Notes: a model not told the origin generated them from the sequence alone. 48,424 nt of DNA from an uncultured Clostridia bacterium (GCA_947302045.1 CAMYUQ010000006.1:1-48424); one strand, 5' to 3'; counted from the stretch's first letter, positions 1-8,366 are shown. Made by a program: numbers and translations.

Positions 1-20
1 CCTTCAGAACGAATAAAAAA

Positions 21-94
21 GGTCGCCGCTTTTTCATAAAAAGCGGCGGAAAAACCTTTTTTAAGGTCGCGGCTTTTTTGAGAAAAAAGCCGCC
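21..94. repeat. Two copies of an intergenic hairpin repeat
   Basis: Two successive stem-loops share the layout AAGGTC-stem-T tract-short loop-A tract-stem. The first pairs positions 24–34 with 38–48 and the second pairs 69–79 with 83–93. Their stems differ (CGCCGC versus GCGGC) but each is perfectly self-complementary. Further members lie at 5,929–5,952, 9,407–9,452 and 18,273–18,317. On the minus strand they lie downstream of sipL and could also help end its transcript. Confidence 0.75.
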
Positions 95-120
95 TAAAAA
101 ACTTTCCGGCAGGGCGCTAA

Positions 121-330
121 CGAGTGCCTCCGGCGTTACACCCATCTATGCTGTCGGGGTGTAAAGTTTGGCAATTCGCGGAACAAACGTCGAGTGTTGG
201 AAGCGGGCTTGCCCGCCGAGTGCCACCGGCGTTACACCCATCTATGCTGTCGGGGTGTAAAGTTTGGCAATTTGCGGAACAAACGTCGAGTGTTGGAAGC
301 GGGCTTGCCCGCCGAGTGCCACCGGCGTTA
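121..330. repeat. 96-bp tandem repeat, about 2.2 copies
   Basis: Units begin at 121, 217 and 313, and the third is truncated at 330. The two full copies are almost identical, with single-base differences such as the C/T at about 175 versus 271. The period is a multiple of three. The truncated last copy includes the triplet that forms the sipL stop codon on the minus strand. A diverged single copy of the unit's first ~35 bp occurs at about 9,462–9,496, just beyond the end of ruvX. Confidence 0.85.
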
Positions 331-1848
331 AATGACGAGGAAGCGCACGCCTTGCAAAGAGTCTTTTGCGTCGGCGCTCGGAGACGCCGGCAGTTTGTTC
401 TTTTCAAGCAGTGCCGAGACCGGCGTGTGATATTTCTTTCCGATCCCCCAGAGCGTCTCCCCCTCTGCCGGGAAGCAGACCACATAAGCCGCGCCCTGCG
501 CCGAAATTTCTTCCCCAAACCGTACCTCTCCGAGTATATTCGCCGTTTCCGGAACACGCATCGCCGCCGATACGCCGAGCTCCGCGTCGATCCCCAGCCG
601 CTCGCTGTCGGTTCGCGCACGCGCCGTCAGAACCGAAACCGCCAGATCGGCGTCGGTCGGCGCTTCGTCTCCGCCCGGCACCTCAAACCGGAACGGCACT
701 TCCACCTCCTGCGCCGAAAAATCTCCGTCGCCCGCTAAAATCAGATGGAACCGGCATTTCCCGCCGATAACGTATTTTCCGCGCTCGCAGCCGACCGCAC
801 CCGGTATGGCTTCTCCCGTAATATCCACCACCGAAAGCCCCGGTTTGATCCCTGCCTCCGGGAGCGGAAGAGCCGTTCCGAGCGAAAAGTTTCCGCAAAC
901 GCACTTCACCGCCTTTGCAAAAGGGATCGATTCGTAAACCGCCTCGGTCTCGCGCGTCGTCGAATAGAGATCGCGCAGATAGGGAACGGTTTCGTTCCGC
1001 TGCGCTCTGCCGGTCAGAACCAACGATACCTCGCAGAGCATCCGCCCGTCCTCCACTTCCACCCGCACTTCCGGGCAGAATCCGGAAGCCGTTGCCGTGC
1101 AGTTGACCTCCGCGCCGCCGACCGGAATATCGGTCTGGAAAGGGATCCGCCGCAGAACCGGGTAGGGAAGATCCGAACTCCCGTCCCGCACGCAAAGCAG
1201 TTTCAGGCAAACCTCTCCCCGGCAGTGGACTTCTCCGCTCCCGGCGTCGGCTTCGCTGACGAGTACCTGCCCATCCGAGGCGATCACCCGAACCGTTCCG
1301 TCCCCGTTTTCGAGAAGGATCTCGTCGGCAAGAGAGATCGGCTCTGTGCGCCCGATGAAGAGCCGCGCCGCTTCCATCTCGCCGGTCAGGCGTTCGTTTT
1401 CGGTCGCCTCAGCTCCCTCCACGTCGTACGGGATCCGAACCCCGTATAGCTTTACTTTGGAGTGAAGCCGGCATTTCAAATTCAATTTTCTCGGTCCTGC
1501 CGCACGTCCGCTCACCGCTTCGGGCAACACTTCCACGTCGCAGGTCACCCCCTCGGCGGGATCGAATCCTTCCGGAAATTCCACCGGGACGGTAAACCGG
1601 TAGTCACCCTGTTGCTGTGTGCTGTAAACGCCGCCGTCCTCCGCGGCGTAAAGGACCTTGTAGTCAACGGTTCCGGTCACTTCCGCGATGCCGCCTCCGA
1701 TATAAACCTCCGCCGGATGCACGGTCACACGCACGCGCAGCAAACGCTTGATCTCCGGCTGATAATCCGGGAGGGCAAAATCGCCGAGCAGATCGGTCAG
1801 CACCTCCCGTTCCGCAATTTTTCCCTGCATTCTGGTTTCCATTGTCAT
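328..1848 (-). CDS. sipL: SipL-like spore-coat morphogenesis protein (DUF3794 + LysM)
   Basis: This is a predicted mother-cell protein of spore-coat assembly. In Clostridioides difficile, SipL binds the coat ATPase SpoIVA through its LysM domain. The 506-residue product has repeated DUF3794-like beta-rich segments over roughly residues 1–440 and a C-terminal LysM-like module (about 455–506, with GETLWGIGKKY). It has no signal peptide or membrane segment, which fits a cytosolic coat protein. The ATG at 1848 follows an AAAGGAG box at good spacing. The gene diverges from miaA. Its TAA stop lies in the last partial unit of the tandem repeat. The family call is firm; the exact role is inferred from C. 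difficile. Confidence 0.85.
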   Translation of the reverse strand: MTMETRMQGKIAEREVLTDLLGDFALPDYQPEIKRLLRVRVTVHPAEVYIGGGIAEVTGTVDYKVLYAAEDGGVYSTQQQGDYRFTVPVEFPEGFDPAEGVTCDVEVLPEAVSGRAAGPRKLNLKCRLHSKVKLYGVRIPYDVEGAEATENERLTGEMEAARLFIGRTEPISLADEILLENGDGTVRVIASDGQVLVSEADAGSGEVHCRGEVCLKLLCVRDGSSDLPYPVLRRIPFQTDIPVGGAEVNCTATASGFCPEVRVEVEDGRMLCEVSLVLTGRAQRNETVPYLRDLYSTTRETEAVYESIPFAKAVKCVCGNFSLGTALPLPEAGIKPGLSVVDITGEAIPGAVGCERGKYVIGGKCRFHLILAGDGDFSAQEVEVPFRFEVPGGDEAPTDADLAVSVLTARARTDSERLGIDAELGVSAAMRVPETANILGEVRFGEEISAQGAAYVVCFPAEGETLWGIGKKYHTPVSALLEKNKLPASPSADAKDSLQGVRFLVI

Positions 1849-1928
1849 ATCTCCTTTCGGTTTTTATATACCTTATGCGCAAAAAGAAAAAAACAGACCG
1901 GGAAAGCCGGTTTGCAAAGCGGTTTTTC

Positions 1929-1957
1929 TTGACTTTTGCGCGAAAATATTGTAAAAT
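1929..1957 (+). promoter_or_regulatory. Sigma-A promoter for the miaA operon
   Basis: TTGACT at 1929–1934 and TAAAAT at 1952–1957 are separated by 17 bp. The downstream AAGAGAGGTGA ribosome-binding region leads to the ATG at 1979. Confidence 0.8.
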
Positions 1958-1978
1958 AAGGAAAAGAGAGGTGATAGC

Positions 1979-2857
1979 ATGGAACCGATCCGGATCCTGG
2001 CGGTGGTAGGGCCGACCGCCGCGGGCAAAAGCGCCTATGCCGTGGAACTCGCGAAACGGGTCGGCGGCGAGATCATTTCCTGCGATTCCATGCAGGTCTA
2101 CCGGGGCATGGATATCGGAACGGCAAAACCGACGACGGAAGAGATGGGGGGCATTCCGCATCACCTGATCGATATTGCCGAGCCGGACGAGCCCTTTTCC
2201 TGCGCCGACTACGTGGAATATGCCAAAAAAGCCGTTTCCCGGATCGTCGCGCACGGAAATCTGCCGATCTTTTGCGGCGGTACCGGGCTTTATCTCGACC
2301 GTTTTCTGCACGGAGGCGTTGCGGCACCCACCGAAAACGATCCTGCCCTGCGAGCCGAGCTTGCCGCTTTTGCGGCAAAGGAGGGCAACGCGGCGCTGCA
2401 TGAGCAGCTGGCGGCGGTCGACCCCGAAAGCGCGGCGCAGATCCACCCGAACAACGTCCGCCGCGTGATCCGTGCGCTTGAAATTTTTAAGCTGACCGGG
2501 ATCCCGAAAAGCGTTTGGGACAGGCAAACGGGGGGGCTCTCGCCCCGGTATCTGCCCGAGGTGATCGGGCTGGAACTGCCGCGGGAGGAACTGAACCGCC
2601 GGATCGACGTCCGCGTGGATCGCATGATGCAAAGCGGACTGGTCGCCGAGACCGAACGGCTGGCGGCGAGAGGCGTATTTGAGAAAAACCGAACGGCGGC
2701 GCAGGCGATCGGCTACAAAGAGATCCTCCCGTTCCTTCGCGGAGAATGCAGCGAGGAGGAAGCGGCGGAGCGGTTGAAAACCGCCACGCATCAGTATGCC
2801 AAGCGACAGATGACCTGGTTCCGGGCAAAGGATTACGTAAGGTTTACAAGAATCTGA
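1979..2857 (+). CDS. miaA: tRNA dimethylallyltransferase MiaA
   Basis: MiaA transfers a dimethylallyl group to N6 of A37 in tRNAs that read codons starting with U, a modification that stabilises codon pairing. The 292-residue length is typical. Near the N-terminus are the P-loop GPTAAGKS and the DSMQVYRGMDIGTAKP segment that binds substrate, and the TATHQYAKRQMTWFR motif occurs near the C-terminus. The start has a near-consensus promoter and a good ribosome-binding site. It is the first gene of a rightward cluster that continues with a membrane protein and the division genes yggS, sepF and yggT. The gap to the next start is 20 bp, so co-transcription is likely. Confidence 0.96.
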   Translation: MEPIRILAVVGPTAAGKSAYAVELAKRVGGEIISCDSMQVYRGMDIGTAKPTTEEMGGIPHHLIDIAEPDEPFSCADYVEYAKKAVSRIVAHGNLPIFCGGTGLYLDRFLHGGVAAPTENDPALRAELAAFAAKEGNAALHEQLAAVDPESAAQIHPNNVRRVIRALEIFKLTGIPKSVWDRQTGGLSPRYLPEVIGLELPREELNRRIDVRVDRMMQSGLVAETERLAARGVFEKNRTAAQAIGYKEILPFLRGECSEEEAAERLKTATHQYAKRQMTWFRAKDYVRFTRI

Positions 2858-2877
2858 CAAAAAGGGAGGCGGCGGAC

Positions 2878-4125
2878 ATGAAGCGGAAAGCGTTTCTGAA
2901 AACCTACGCGACGCGGATCGCGTTGACGTTGTTGATGCTCTGTCTGATCGTCTACACCGTTTATCATGCGATCGGCAACTCCTCGGCGGGGTTGCTCACG
3001 GTCGCCGCGCGGGAGATCACCGACTCCCGGTATCTCGAAGGAGAGGGCTACGTTTTCCGGTCGGAAACGGTTTTGCAGGCGGAGCAGGCAGGGCTGGTAG
3101 ATCCGCTGGCGGAGAACGGCACGAAGGTCGGCAAAGGCGCGGCGCTTGCCAAGGTTTACCCGAACACCGGCGGTTTTACGCTCACAGACGGGCAACGCCT
3201 GCTCGATTCGATCAACCGGCAGATCCGGATCCTGCAAAACAGTCTGCCGCAAAAGGGAGATTCGCTTGCCGACGCCGCCGGGATCCGCGCCGACGCCGCC
3301 TTTGATCTGTTGGAGATCCAGAAGCTGACCCGGGCAGGGTCTTATGAAAATATCCCGGCGCTGGAAGAGGAGATGCTCTCCCTGCTCGGTCGCTACGATT
3401 CGCTCACGCAGGGGGTCGGGGAAATCGAACGCGCGCTGGATGAGGCGACCGCGCGGAAGCGCGAACTGCTCGCCGGATCGACGCTGACCGTCACCGCCGA
3501 GACGCCCGGCTATTTTTACGGTCGGGACGCGATCGACGGATACGAAACGATCTTTACCGAATCCGAACTGCAAACCCTGACCCTTTCCCGGCTGCGGGAG
3601 CTTGCGAAAACCGATCCGGTCCCTTTGCAGGACGCGGCGGTGGGGAAGTTTGCGGATTCGTTCCGGTGGTATTTTGCCGTGCCGCTGGCAGACGCCGAAC
3701 GGTATCTGACCGCCGGGGAAACCTACACGGTGACGCTGGACGGGAGCGAAAAGACGGTTTTGCCGATGAAATGCGAGAGGATCGCGGCGGGGGAAGATAC
3801 GCCGGTGGCGATCTTTTCCTGCGGAGAGCTTTCGCCGGGGGAGGTTTTGCCGCGTGTTTGGAACGCGACCGTTCTGGTGAGCGAAACGCGCGGATATTAC
3901 ATTCCGGAGCAGGCGCTCGTGCAGGTCGGAGAAGAGACAGGCGTCTACGTTTTTGAGTCGAGCACGGTCTATTTCCGCCGGGCGGCGATCCTGTTTGCCG
4001 GGGACGGCTACTACGTTGCCGCGCTGACCGATCCCGATCCGGAGAACGACTATTTCTATCTGTCCGGGAACGATCTGTTGGTCGTATCCGGAAAAAAACT
4101 TTATCACGGGAAGGTGTATCAATGA
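2878..4125 (+). CDS. HlyD-like membrane-anchored protein next to the division cluster
   Basis: This 415-residue protein has one N-terminal membrane segment (about residues 13–32), then a biotinyl/lipoyl-like stretch (AENGTKVGKGAALAKVY), a central helical region and a second beta-rich part, the layout of HlyD-type adaptor proteins. The ATG at 2878 is preceded by AAAGGGAGG. An upstream in-frame extension overlaps miaA and has no such site. Its stop overlaps the yggS start in an ATGA, so translation is coupled. No partner transporter is nearby. Genes of this kind recur beside yggS/sepF in Clostridia, which suggests an envelope or division role rather than export, but this is inference. Confidence 0.75.
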   Translation: MKRKAFLKTYATRIALTLLMLCLIVYTVYHAIGNSSAGLLTVAAREITDSRYLEGEGYVFRSETVLQAEQAGLVDPLAENGTKVGKGAALAKVYPNTGGFTLTDGQRLLDSINRQIRILQNSLPQKGDSLADAAGIRADAAFDLLEIQKLTRAGSYENIPALEEEMLSLLGRYDSLTQGVGEIERALDEATARKRELLAGSTLTVTAETPGYFYGRDAIDGYETIFTESELQTLTLSRLRELAKTDPVPLQDAAVGKFADSFRWYFAVPLADAERYLTAGETYTVTLDGSEKTVLPMKCERIAAGEDTPVAIFSCGELSPGEVLPRVWNATVLVSETRGYYIPEQALVQVGEETGVYVFESSTVYFRRAAILFAGDGYYVAALTDPDPENDYFYLSGNDLLVVSGKKLYHGKVYQ

Positions 4126-4859
4126 GCGTATATTCCGAAACCGAGCGGAACCTGCAAGAGATCCGGTCGCGGATCCGCGCCGCCGAGGAGCGGGCGGGCA
4201 GGAGCGGAACGACTCTGATCGCGGCGGTCAAATATACCGATGCGGAGCATATCGCCGCTCTGGCGAAGCTCGGCGTGCGCGAGATCGGGGAAAACCGCGT
4301 GCAGCAGCTTCTGGAACACCGGGAGGCGCTGCAATCCCTCGATCTGAACTACCATTTTATCGGCAAATTGCAAACCAACAAGGTCAAATATATTATCGAC
4401 AAGGTTTGTCTGATCCATTCGGTGGACACCCTTTCGCTGGCGGCGGAGATCGAGAAGCAGGCGGCGAAGCGCGGACTTACCATGGATATTCTCGTTGAGA
4501 TCAACAGCGGTCGGGAGGAATCCAAAAGCGGCGTGATGCCCGAAGCGGCGGCTGATTTTTGCGGCGAAGTCGTAAAATTTCCGCACCTGCGCCTGCGCGG
4601 ATTCATGACCATGGCGCCCAGATGTGAAAAAACCGAGGATTATCGAAAATTTTTTCAAGAAACTTATCAACAAGGTCTTGACATTTGGACAAAAAAACTT
4701 CATAATATAGGTAGGCCGATTTTTTCGATGGGAATGTCGGAAAGTTTTGAACCGGCGATCGAGGAAGGCGCCACGCACGTCCGCGTGGGAAGGTCTCTTT
4801 TTCGGGTCGGTCAAACCCCCGGCGATCCAACACTACATCAGGAGGATTTTACAGCATGA
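4122..4859 (+). CDS. yggS: YggS/YlmE family PLP-binding protein
   Basis: Members of this family bind pyridoxal 5'-phosphate in an alanine-racemase-like barrel and maintain B6 and amino-acid homeostasis; no catalysed reaction is generally accepted. The 245-residue protein carries the PLP lysine in LIAAVKYTD (Lys37), the GENRVQQLLEH segment, HFIGKLQTNK, and near the end SMGMSESFEPAIEEGATHVRVG (phosphate-binding region). It overlaps both neighbours by ATGA. A run of AT-rich codons around 4,630–4,710 contains a near-consensus promoter that could drive sepF separately. Confidence 0.93.
   Translation: MSVYSETERNLQEIRSRIRAAEERAGRSGTTLIAAVKYTDAEHIAALAKLGVREIGENRVQQLLEHREALQSLDLNYHFIGKLQTNKVKYIIDKVCLIHSVDTLSLAAEIEKQAAKRGLTMDILVEINSGREESKSGVMPEAAADFCGEVVKFPHLRLRGFMTMAPRCEKTEDYRKFFQETYQQGLDIWTKKLHNIGRPIFSMGMSESFEPAIEEGATHVRVGRSLFRVGQTPGDPTLHQEDFTA
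4678..4706 (+). promoter_or_regulatory. Candidate internal promoter within yggS, upstream of sepF
   Basis: TTGACA at 4678–4683 and CATAAT at 4701–4706 are separated by 17 bp inside the yggS coding sequence. The local sequence is clearly more AT-rich than the rest of the gene. It would give sepF and yggT their own transcript. Expression is not shown by the sequence. Confidence 0.5.
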
Positions 4860-5374
4860 ACCTGCTCAAACGCTTTATTCGCGACAATACCGCAACCGAA
4901 TATGACGACGAGGATGAATACAAGGATTTCTATCATCCGCTGGATCCGGATACCGAGGATGTTGCGGCGTCCATAGAAGAAGACGTTGCGTCGCTGGACA
5001 GTCCCGCGCGCAAGGATCCGGAGATCCATCCGGTCAGCCCGGAGAAGGTGACGCTGAAATTGATCCAGCCGAGAAGCCACACCGAGGCAACGCGGATCGC
5101 CGACAAGCTGAAAGAGGGCTGTATCGTTCTGCTCGACATCAGCAATCTGACCAAGGAGCAGGCGCTCCGGCTGGTGGATTTCCTCTCCGGCGTGGCGTAC
5201 GTACTCGGCGGCGAGATGATCAAAACCAATCCGAATACGATCGTTGTTTCTCCGTCCGGCGTTGACGTATCCGGCTTTATTGCCGAGGAAACGGCGGCGG
5301 CTGACGCGGCGGAGACGACCGACGACGAAAACTATGAGATCGAGGACGTCCCCGGGGACGCAGAAGAGATCTGA
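4856..5374 (+). CDS. sepF: Cell division protein SepF
   Basis: SepF polymerises on the membrane and tethers and bundles FtsZ at the division site. The 172-residue product has an N-terminal amphipathic segment (MNLLKRFIRDN) suited to membrane binding, an acidic linker (about 15–60), the conserved SepF core (about 62–140, with the DISNLTKEQALRLVDFLSG region and GGEMIKTNPNTIVVSPSGV), and an unusually acidic tail rich in Glu and Asp. It overlaps yggS by ATGA and precedes yggT, the usual order in Gram-positive bacteria. Confidence 0.95.
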   Translation: MNLLKRFIRDNTATEYDDEDEYKDFYHPLDPDTEDVAASIEEDVASLDSPARKDPEIHPVSPEKVTLKLIQPRSHTEATRIADKLKEGCIVLLDISNLTKEQALRLVDFLSGVAYVLGGEMIKTNPNTIVVSPSGVDVSGFIAEETAAADAAETTDDENYEIEDVPGDAEEI

Positions 5375-5397
5375 GTTGACCGATCGGGGCGGATACG

Positions 5398-5429
5398 GGA
5401 GGAATCTTTCGGGCAAGAGGGATTCCTCC
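5398..5429 (+). other. Stem-loop between sepF and yggT
   Basis: GGAGGAATC at 5398–5406 pairs perfectly with GATTCCTCC at 5421–5429. Only a short, interrupted T run follows, so it may be a weak attenuator or an RNA-processing hairpin rather than a full terminator. Confidence 0.5.
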
Positions 5430-5465
5430 TCTTTCCGATTTTGAGCATACGGTGAGGGGGAAAAG

Positions 5466-5741
5466 ATGGAACTATTCGGAACGATCCTGCGGGGAACGCT
5501 TTCCGCGATCATCACGCTGGCGCAGTTGGCGTTGCTTTTGCGCGCGGTTTTTTCCTGGATCGACGTGACCGGAGAAGGTCGGATCTCGGCGTTTCTGACC
5601 CTTTTGACCGAGCCGCTGATCTTCCCGATCCGGAAATTATTTGAAAAGCTCCACTGGTTTGAAAACGTCCCGTTTGATATGGCGTTTCTTTCAACCGTCA
5701 TCATCCTCGCCCTGCTCGACGTGCTTGTGACATTCCTGTAA
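5466..5741 (+). CDS. yggT: YggT/YlmG family membrane protein
   Basis: This is a 91-residue integral membrane protein with a hydrophobic N-terminal segment, the family motif around RAVFSWIDV...LTEPLIFPIRKLF (about residues 27–58) and a C-terminal hydrophobic helix. The family is linked to division and membrane organisation by its constant association with sepF; its biochemical role is unknown. A GAGGGGG box lies just ahead of the ATG. It is the last gene of the rightward cluster and faces thiN convergently. Confidence 0.88.
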   Translation: MELFGTILRGTLSAIITLAQLALLLRAVFSWIDVTGEGRISAFLTLLTEPLIFPIRKLFEKLHWFENVPFDMAFLSTVIILALLDVLVTFL

Positions 5742-5754
5742 ACACAAAAATGCC

Positions 5755-5968
5755 GGGAAGTTTTTTGACCAACTTTTTTACAAAAAAGTTGGTAGGGTAA
5801 AAGGGGCAACGCCCCTTGGTCTTCCTTTCGCGCGGAGCGCGAACCAAAATACGCTGAAAAGAATTGCCGCCCTTCCGGGCGGCACTTTTATCGTGGATGG
5901 TTCGTTCCTCCGGAACGAAAAGGGCTTTGTCGCTTTTTTGAAAAAAAGCGACGCAAAAAACTTCCCAT
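5755..5968. repeat. Mosaic of hairpin repeats between convergent genes
   Basis: Stem-loops follow one another here: 5768–5779 with 5782–5793, a GGGGC/GCCCC pair at 5803–5815, TTCGCGC with GCGCGAA at 5827–5843, GCCGCCC with GGGCGGC at 5866–5883, TTCGTTCC with GGAACGAA at 5901–5919, and GTCGCTTTTTT with its complement at 5929–5952. The same module order, with different stem sequences, recurs at 9,287–9,460. No credible gene is present. Confidence 0.75.
5866..5890 (+). terminator. Probable terminator after yggT
   Basis: A 7-bp GC stem (GCCGCCC with GGGCGGC) and a 4-nt loop are followed by ACTTTTATC. It lies within the repeat mosaic. Confidence 0.55.
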
Positions 5969-5982
5969 AAGGGGTTGTACGA

Positions 5983-6615
5983 TCAAAAATCGCTGCATTC
6001 GAGGATCCATGCCGAGCCCTTGCGGATCGTGATGAGTGCCGCGTTTTTCGTGATCTCGTTTGAGATCGAAAAGCCGGCGTTGCGCCGCAGAAGCGTTGCG
6101 TTTCGGAGTGCATATTTTCCGCCCTCAACCGTCACGCCCTTGACCTTCTCGGAGATCGGGACCACCGAAAAATAGCGGAAGTTCGCGTCCCGCACAAGCA
6201 GTGCGCCGTCGTCTTTGACATATCGCGCCCGTATCCTTCCGTTGGTGATGATCGCCGGAACGCCGCGCCCGTGCAGGTCTTCGAGCAGGGCAAGATTCGC
6301 GAGCGAATGGTCGAGCCGGCCGCCGAATCCTCCAACGATCACAAGAGAGGTCGCGCCGCGCCGGCAGGCAACCGACGCCGCGAGCTGCGTATCGGTGTCG
6401 TCTTTTTCGGCAGGCACACGGATCATCTCCACGCCCGGCAAATCTTCCGGCTCGCCAAGCGAATCGAAATCTCCCACCAGAACCGTCGGTTCTACTCCGA
6501 ACATCCGAGCTGTCCGCAAACCCGAATCGGCGGCGATCACCAGATCCCCCGGCTCGGGTCGCTCCGAAACGCCCTCCGGGAACACCTCGCCGCCGGTATA
6601 GAGAAACGCGCGCAT
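5983..6615 (-). CDS. thiN: Thiamine pyrophosphokinase
   Basis: The enzyme transfers pyrophosphate from ATP to thiamine, making the active cofactor TPP. The 210-residue protein shows the family's motifs: AADSG near residue 30, VLVGDFDSLG, the KDDTDTQLA catalytic segment, and GGFGGRLDHSLANL. The C-terminal half is a beta-rich vitamin-binding domain. The start is 1 bp beyond the stop of the SGNH esterase gene, so the two are translationally coupled. It is the last gene of a leftward operon that starts with pyridoxamine kinase. Confidence 0.95.
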   Translation of the reverse strand: MRAFLYTGGEVFPEGVSERPEPGDLVIAADSGLRTARMFGVEPTVLVGDFDSLGEPEDLPGVEMIRVPAEKDDTDTQLAASVACRRGATSLVIVGGFGGRLDHSLANLALLEDLHGRGVPAIITNGRIRARYVKDDGALLVRDANFRYFSVVPISEKVKGVTVEGGKYALRNATLLRRNAGFSISNEITKNAALITIRKGSAWILECSDF

Positions 6616-6616
6616 A

Positions 6617-7597
6617 TCAGCCCTCTTGTAACATTTTACCCAGGATCGGGATCAGCCGGCGCGCCACTTCCGCGTGTCCCTCTCTTGTCGGATGCAGCGG
6701 ATCCGGCGAGATCCACCCGAAAGTATCAATATAGCGCAGGTTGGCATCATTCTGCCGGTTGTATTCCGCGATCGCCGCGCCGAGTTCCTCGTGGTAGGCG
6801 CCGCAAAAAGCAGAGAGCGCAACGATGAGAGCGTCCGGGTTCTTGGCGCGGGTCAGTCGCACCAGTTCCAGATATTTCTCGCAGTAAAGCACCGGGTCGT
6901 TCCTGCCGCGGTCGTTCGCCCCGTGGTTGATCACCACAACGTCGGACGGCGCGTGCGTGATCGGCGAACCGTCGAAATTATAGGGGTATGCCAGTGCCGC
7001 CGGGGGAACTTTTCCGCTCCCCGATTTCGTCAGACCGACCGCACCGTAACCCATGAAGATCGGGCGCAGGTCGAGTGCCTCGGCAGTTCGCCAGGCATAG
7101 GTTGCGCAAACGTCGTCCTGATAGGGGCGGTTGAGCAGATCGTTTTCATAAAAGGGCGCGTTGTCGACCAGAACGCCCTCGGTGATGGAATCGCCGATGA
7201 ACTCGATCGTGCGGCGCGTATCGGGAGCGATGGCGACCGGTTTTTCGCACTTCACGCCCAGAAAACTGACCTTGCCGCGCAGAGGCGCATACCACCGCGC
7301 CGTTGCTTCCTGTCCGCTCTTATAGATGATGCGAACCGTATGGATCCCGTCGTCCGGGCAGATGATGCGGAGCGCCTGATCGATCGGCGCCTCGGTCATC
7401 ACGCCGCCGTCCACCCGGATCCAGAGGTGCAGGCGAATGTCGTCGTTGGTCAGGGTATTGAAGCGTGCGACCGCCATCTTCCCTTCAAAGCAAAAATCGA
7501 GATAGGAACCGGTGGCGGTGCAGACCGCCTCGGTTTCGTCCCGGACGTCCCAGCGCCCGGTCAGGCGAATACTCTCATGTCGATAAGGTACAAACAT
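6617..7597 (-). CDS. SGNH/GDSL esterase with CE2-type N-terminal domain
   Basis: The 326-residue protein resembles carbohydrate esterase family 2: an N-terminal beta domain (about 1–115, with the RLTGRWDV and GSYLDFCFEG signatures) followed by an SGNH hydrolase. Block I is IEFIGDSITEG with the catalytic Ser, block III is INHGANDR, and block V is DPLHPT with the Asp-His pair. Family members deacetylate sugars or polysaccharides. No signal peptide is visible, so it may act on imported, acetylated sugars. It is cotranslated with thiN. The upstream ribosome-binding sequence is separated from the ATG by a small hairpin. Confidence 0.88.
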   Translation of the reverse strand: MFVPYRHESIRLTGRWDVRDETEAVCTATGSYLDFCFEGKMAVARFNTLTNDDIRLHLWIRVDGGVMTEAPIDQALRIICPDDGIHTVRIIYKSGQEATARWYAPLRGKVSFLGVKCEKPVAIAPDTRRTIEFIGDSITEGVLVDNAPFYENDLLNRPYQDDVCATYAWRTAEALDLRPIFMGYGAVGLTKSGSGKVPPAALAYPYNFDGSPITHAPSDVVVINHGANDRGRNDPVLYCEKYLELVRLTRAKNPDALIVALSAFCGAYHEELGAAIAEYNRQNDANLRYIDTFGWISPDPLHPTREGHAEVARRLIPILGKMLQEG

Positions 7598-7605
7598 TTT
7601 TCCAT

Positions 7606-7634
7606 CGGGCAGGGTTCCTGCCCACTCCTTTTTT
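7606..7634 (-). promoter_or_regulatory. Hairpin between ribosome-binding site and start of the SGNH gene
   Basis: On the minus strand an AAAAGGAGT box just after the upstream stop is followed by GGGCAGGAACCCTGCCC, a 7-bp stem with a 3-nt loop, and then by GATGGAAAA and the ATG at 7597. The box is far from the start in linear sequence but close if the hairpin folds. Confidence 0.5.
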
Positions 7635-8341
7635 TATTGTAAACTCTTTTTTTCCGCCGCCGTCATCCGGTAGGGAATCCATTCCGAATCGTAGGCGTAG
7701 ATGCAAAGCGTGCCGTAGGACTTTTCGTCGTAATTGATCGCGCCGTTGTAGTAGATATCCACGTAAATACCGTCGGTCAGGTCGTCGATCGTGATATTGT
7801 CAAAGGTATACCGGAAGAAGGTGTAAAGCCCGGTCTCGGCGCGGATCGCTTCGCCGGAGGGGAAGAACCGCTCGGTCGAAAGGGTCGCGGGATCGAGGTT
7901 GTCGTCCTTGGTGTTCGGGGTCAGATCACGGGTCTTGACGAGCGTGACGTCAAACCACATCCCGGATTTTTGCGGAACGGATTCGAGTTTATAATCCTCG
8001 GCGAGGTGGCGCAGGGTGCTGTTGTTGTAGCGGAAAACGATCTGCACCTGCTTCGCTTCGGGAATAAAGACGCACCGCGTGACCGAAAAATAGCCGGCGT
8101 TCTCTTTCGCTCTGGTAACGCTCGCCTGCTCCTGATATTGCAAAATCAGCCCGTCTCCGTGTTCGGCGTAGGCGATTTTCAGAGTTTCGTTCGGGGCAAG
8201 GTACTTCACCTGTTTGGGGTCTCCAGAGGTACACATCCGCCAGATCAGGATCGTCGGAACGATCAGAATGACGGCAAGGAAGATCGCCCGCAAGAGCCAA
8301 AAGGTGACGGCAAGCGGACGTGGCATTCTGGTTCGTGACAT
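7634..8341 (-). CDS. Single-pass membrane protein of unknown function
   Basis: I do not recognise this gene. The 235-residue product starts with a short basic segment and one membrane helix (about residues 14–34), followed by a soluble domain predicted outside the membrane. The C-terminal part is rich in Asp, Tyr and Thr and looks beta-structured. The ATG at 8341 is chosen because AAAAGGAG precedes it; an upstream in-frame start would overlap the kinase gene. It lies 25 bp after the pyridoxamine kinase and 36 bp before the SGNH esterase, so it is probably in the same operon. Confidence 0.65.
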   Translation of the reverse strand: MSRTRMPRPLAVTFWLLRAIFLAVILIVPTILIWRMCTSGDPKQVKYLAPNETLKIAYAEHGDGLILQYQEQASVTRAKENAGYFSVTRCVFIPEAKQVQIVFRYNNSTLRHLAEDYKLESVPQKSGMWFDVTLVKTRDLTPNTKDDNLDPATLSTERFFPSGEAIRAETGLYTFFRYTFDNITIDDLTDGIYVDIYYNGAINYDEKSYGTLCIYAYDSEWIPYRMTAAEKKSLQ

Positions 8342-8366
8342 GAAAAATCTCCTTTTGAGGGGGCGT

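Noticed and set aside
124..738. Open frames through the 96-bp tandem repeat on both strands
   Set aside because: They exist because the unit length is divisible by three. They lack ribosome-binding sites and overlap sipL.
5778..6128. Open frame across the hairpin mosaic and thiN end
   Set aside because: It overlaps a clear thiN gene and consists of repeat sequence.
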